Shown one piece after another: positions 15,076 through 15,529 of a stretch of DNA of 15,529 bases (the stretch's first letter is position 1; each line of letters starts with the position of its first letter). The translations under genes were made by a program, and so were the position numbers. Source of the DNA: Candidatus Poribacteria bacterium (GTDB lineage: Bacteria > Poribacteria > DTPJ01); assembly GCA_011334435.1 (NCBI GenBank), contig DTPJ01000757.1:1-15529 (forward strand), given 5' to 3'. The notes under the pieces are model-generated. The model ran no database searches, was not told the DNA's origin, and saw only the letters and a program-made list of their open reading frames with translations.

Positions 15076-15362
15076 GGAATTGTAGCATAAGAATCTTACT
15101 TTAGGTATAAGTGCCAGAATTACGTATGGGTGAAGGGAAAATGGACGAATTGACGCCCAAATTGACCTTAAAGCCTTACGGTGATTAGATTTACGGTATT
15201 TTTGATATGTTTGACCCCTACGTGATCCTCATAAACAAAGGGTTTTTAGCATTTTTAGATGTTCAAAATGGCATTTTTTGTGTATAAAAATGCAACAAAG
15301 ATGGACCCCTACGTAATTGTGGCATTCAAATGCTTATGATTAAAGGCTCCGCGAGGGTGGCA
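15076..15362 (+). promoter_or_regulatory. CRISPR leader region with repeated TACGT motifs and hairpins
   Basis: This AT-rich, gene-free stretch directly precedes the first repeat. GACCCCTACGT occurs at 15213-15223 and 15304-15314, 91 bases apart. AATTACGTATGGGT (15118-15131) is the inverted form of ACCCCTACGTAATT (15305-15318) with one mismatch in 14. GCATTTTT occurs at 15249-15256 and 15271-15278, the latter pairing with AAAAATGC (15286-15293). GCATTCAAATGC at 15322-15333 is a further small palindrome. The segment just before the first repeat is more GC-rich (GGCTCCGCGAGGGTGGCA). Such motifs may guide adaptation proteins; this is inferred. Confidence 0.6.
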
Positions 15363-15529
15363 GTCTCAGAGGTAGGCCCGTTATCAAGGGTGTTGAAACT
15401 CTTTCAGGACATCAGGGGCTTCTTTACGGTCTAACGCGTCTCAGAGGTAGGCCCGTTATCAAGGGTGTTGAAACCTGTAAAACAAGCCAAATTCCTGACC
15501 CAGATCAGGCCGTCTCAGAGGTAGGCCCG
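15363..15529 (+). CRISPR. CRISPR array, leader-proximal end (37-nt repeats; continues past the window)
   Basis: Two full identical 37-base repeats (15363-15399 and 15438-15474) and the first 18 bases of a third (15512-15529) are seen. The repeat begins GTCTCAGAGGTAGGCCCG and ends AAGGGTGTTGAAAC. Spacers are 38 bases (15400-15437) and 37 bases (15475-15511), unrelated to each other. The GTTGAAAC end is the usual 3' end, and it lies on the side away from the AT-rich leader, so the array is read left to right. The repeat has only weak internal pairing (CCC with GGG). Repeats of this length and end are common with type I and type III systems; the type cannot be fixed because no cas gene is in the window. 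Confidence 0.95.

Noticed and set aside
15271..15293. GCATTTTT/AAAAATGC hairpin as a transcription terminator in the CRISPR leader
   Set aside because: The stem is nearly all A-T and is not followed by a T-tract, so it is more likely a structural or protein-binding feature.

Overview
This is an AT-rich bacterial window (roughly 35-40% G+C by eye) with strong GGAGG-type ribosome binding sites, sigma70-like promoters (TTGACA / TATAAT) and bacterial tRNAs. The gene mix is a Gfo/Idh/MocA oxidoreductase, an FGE-domain lipoprotein with a PKD domain, an unassigned glycosidase-like protein, a short-type alpha-glucan phosphorylase, an ECF sigma system and a CRISPR array with a 37-nt repeat. This fits a free-living heterotroph, perhaps from an uncultivated phylum such as Poribacteria or a relative. 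No marker gene fixes the taxonomy.

Layout. Positions 1-3090 (minus) hold a glycosidase-like TIM-barrel protein followed, with a one-base TAATG overlap, by an exported TPR protein that runs off the left edge. Positions 3091-3594 are a gene-free stretch filled by a nested palindromic repeat element and a strong terminator. Positions 3595-7541 (minus) hold a DinG-type helicase, a class I fructose-bisphosphate aldolase and an NAD(P)-dependent oxidoreductase, read in that order. Positions 7542-7722 are a divergent promoter region. Positions 7723-8466 (plus) carry an unrecognised acidic protein and then tRNA-Phe and tRNA-Thr. Positions 8578-10545 (plus) are an ECF sigma / zinc-finger anti-sigma / periplasmic LTxxQ-protein operon, preceded by a candidate ECF-type promoter. 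Positions 10579-10914 (minus) encode a small three-helix membrane protein. Positions 11138-14931 (minus) hold the phosphorylase and the PKD/FGE lipoprotein. From about 15047 to the right edge (plus) there is a promoter, a long leader and the first two and a half repeats of a CRISPR array.

How they work together. The phosphorylase releases glucose 1-phosphate from storage glucan and the aldolase serves lower glycolysis or gluconeogenesis. The glycosidase-like protein and the oxidoreductase suggest sugar or polyol use. The sigma / anti-sigma / LTxxQ set looks like an envelope-stress or metal-sensing switch of the Cnr/Cpx kind. The TPR protein and the lipoprotein act in the envelope. The CRISPR array has no cas genes in view; they would have to lie to the right or elsewhere.

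The points most worth a second look are the unusual CRISPR leader (long, with three copies of a near-identical motif and a consensus promoter far from the first repeat), the self-controlled ECF operon, the nested palindromic element that supplies a promoter to the glycosidase-like gene, and the orphan acidic protein beside the tRNAs.
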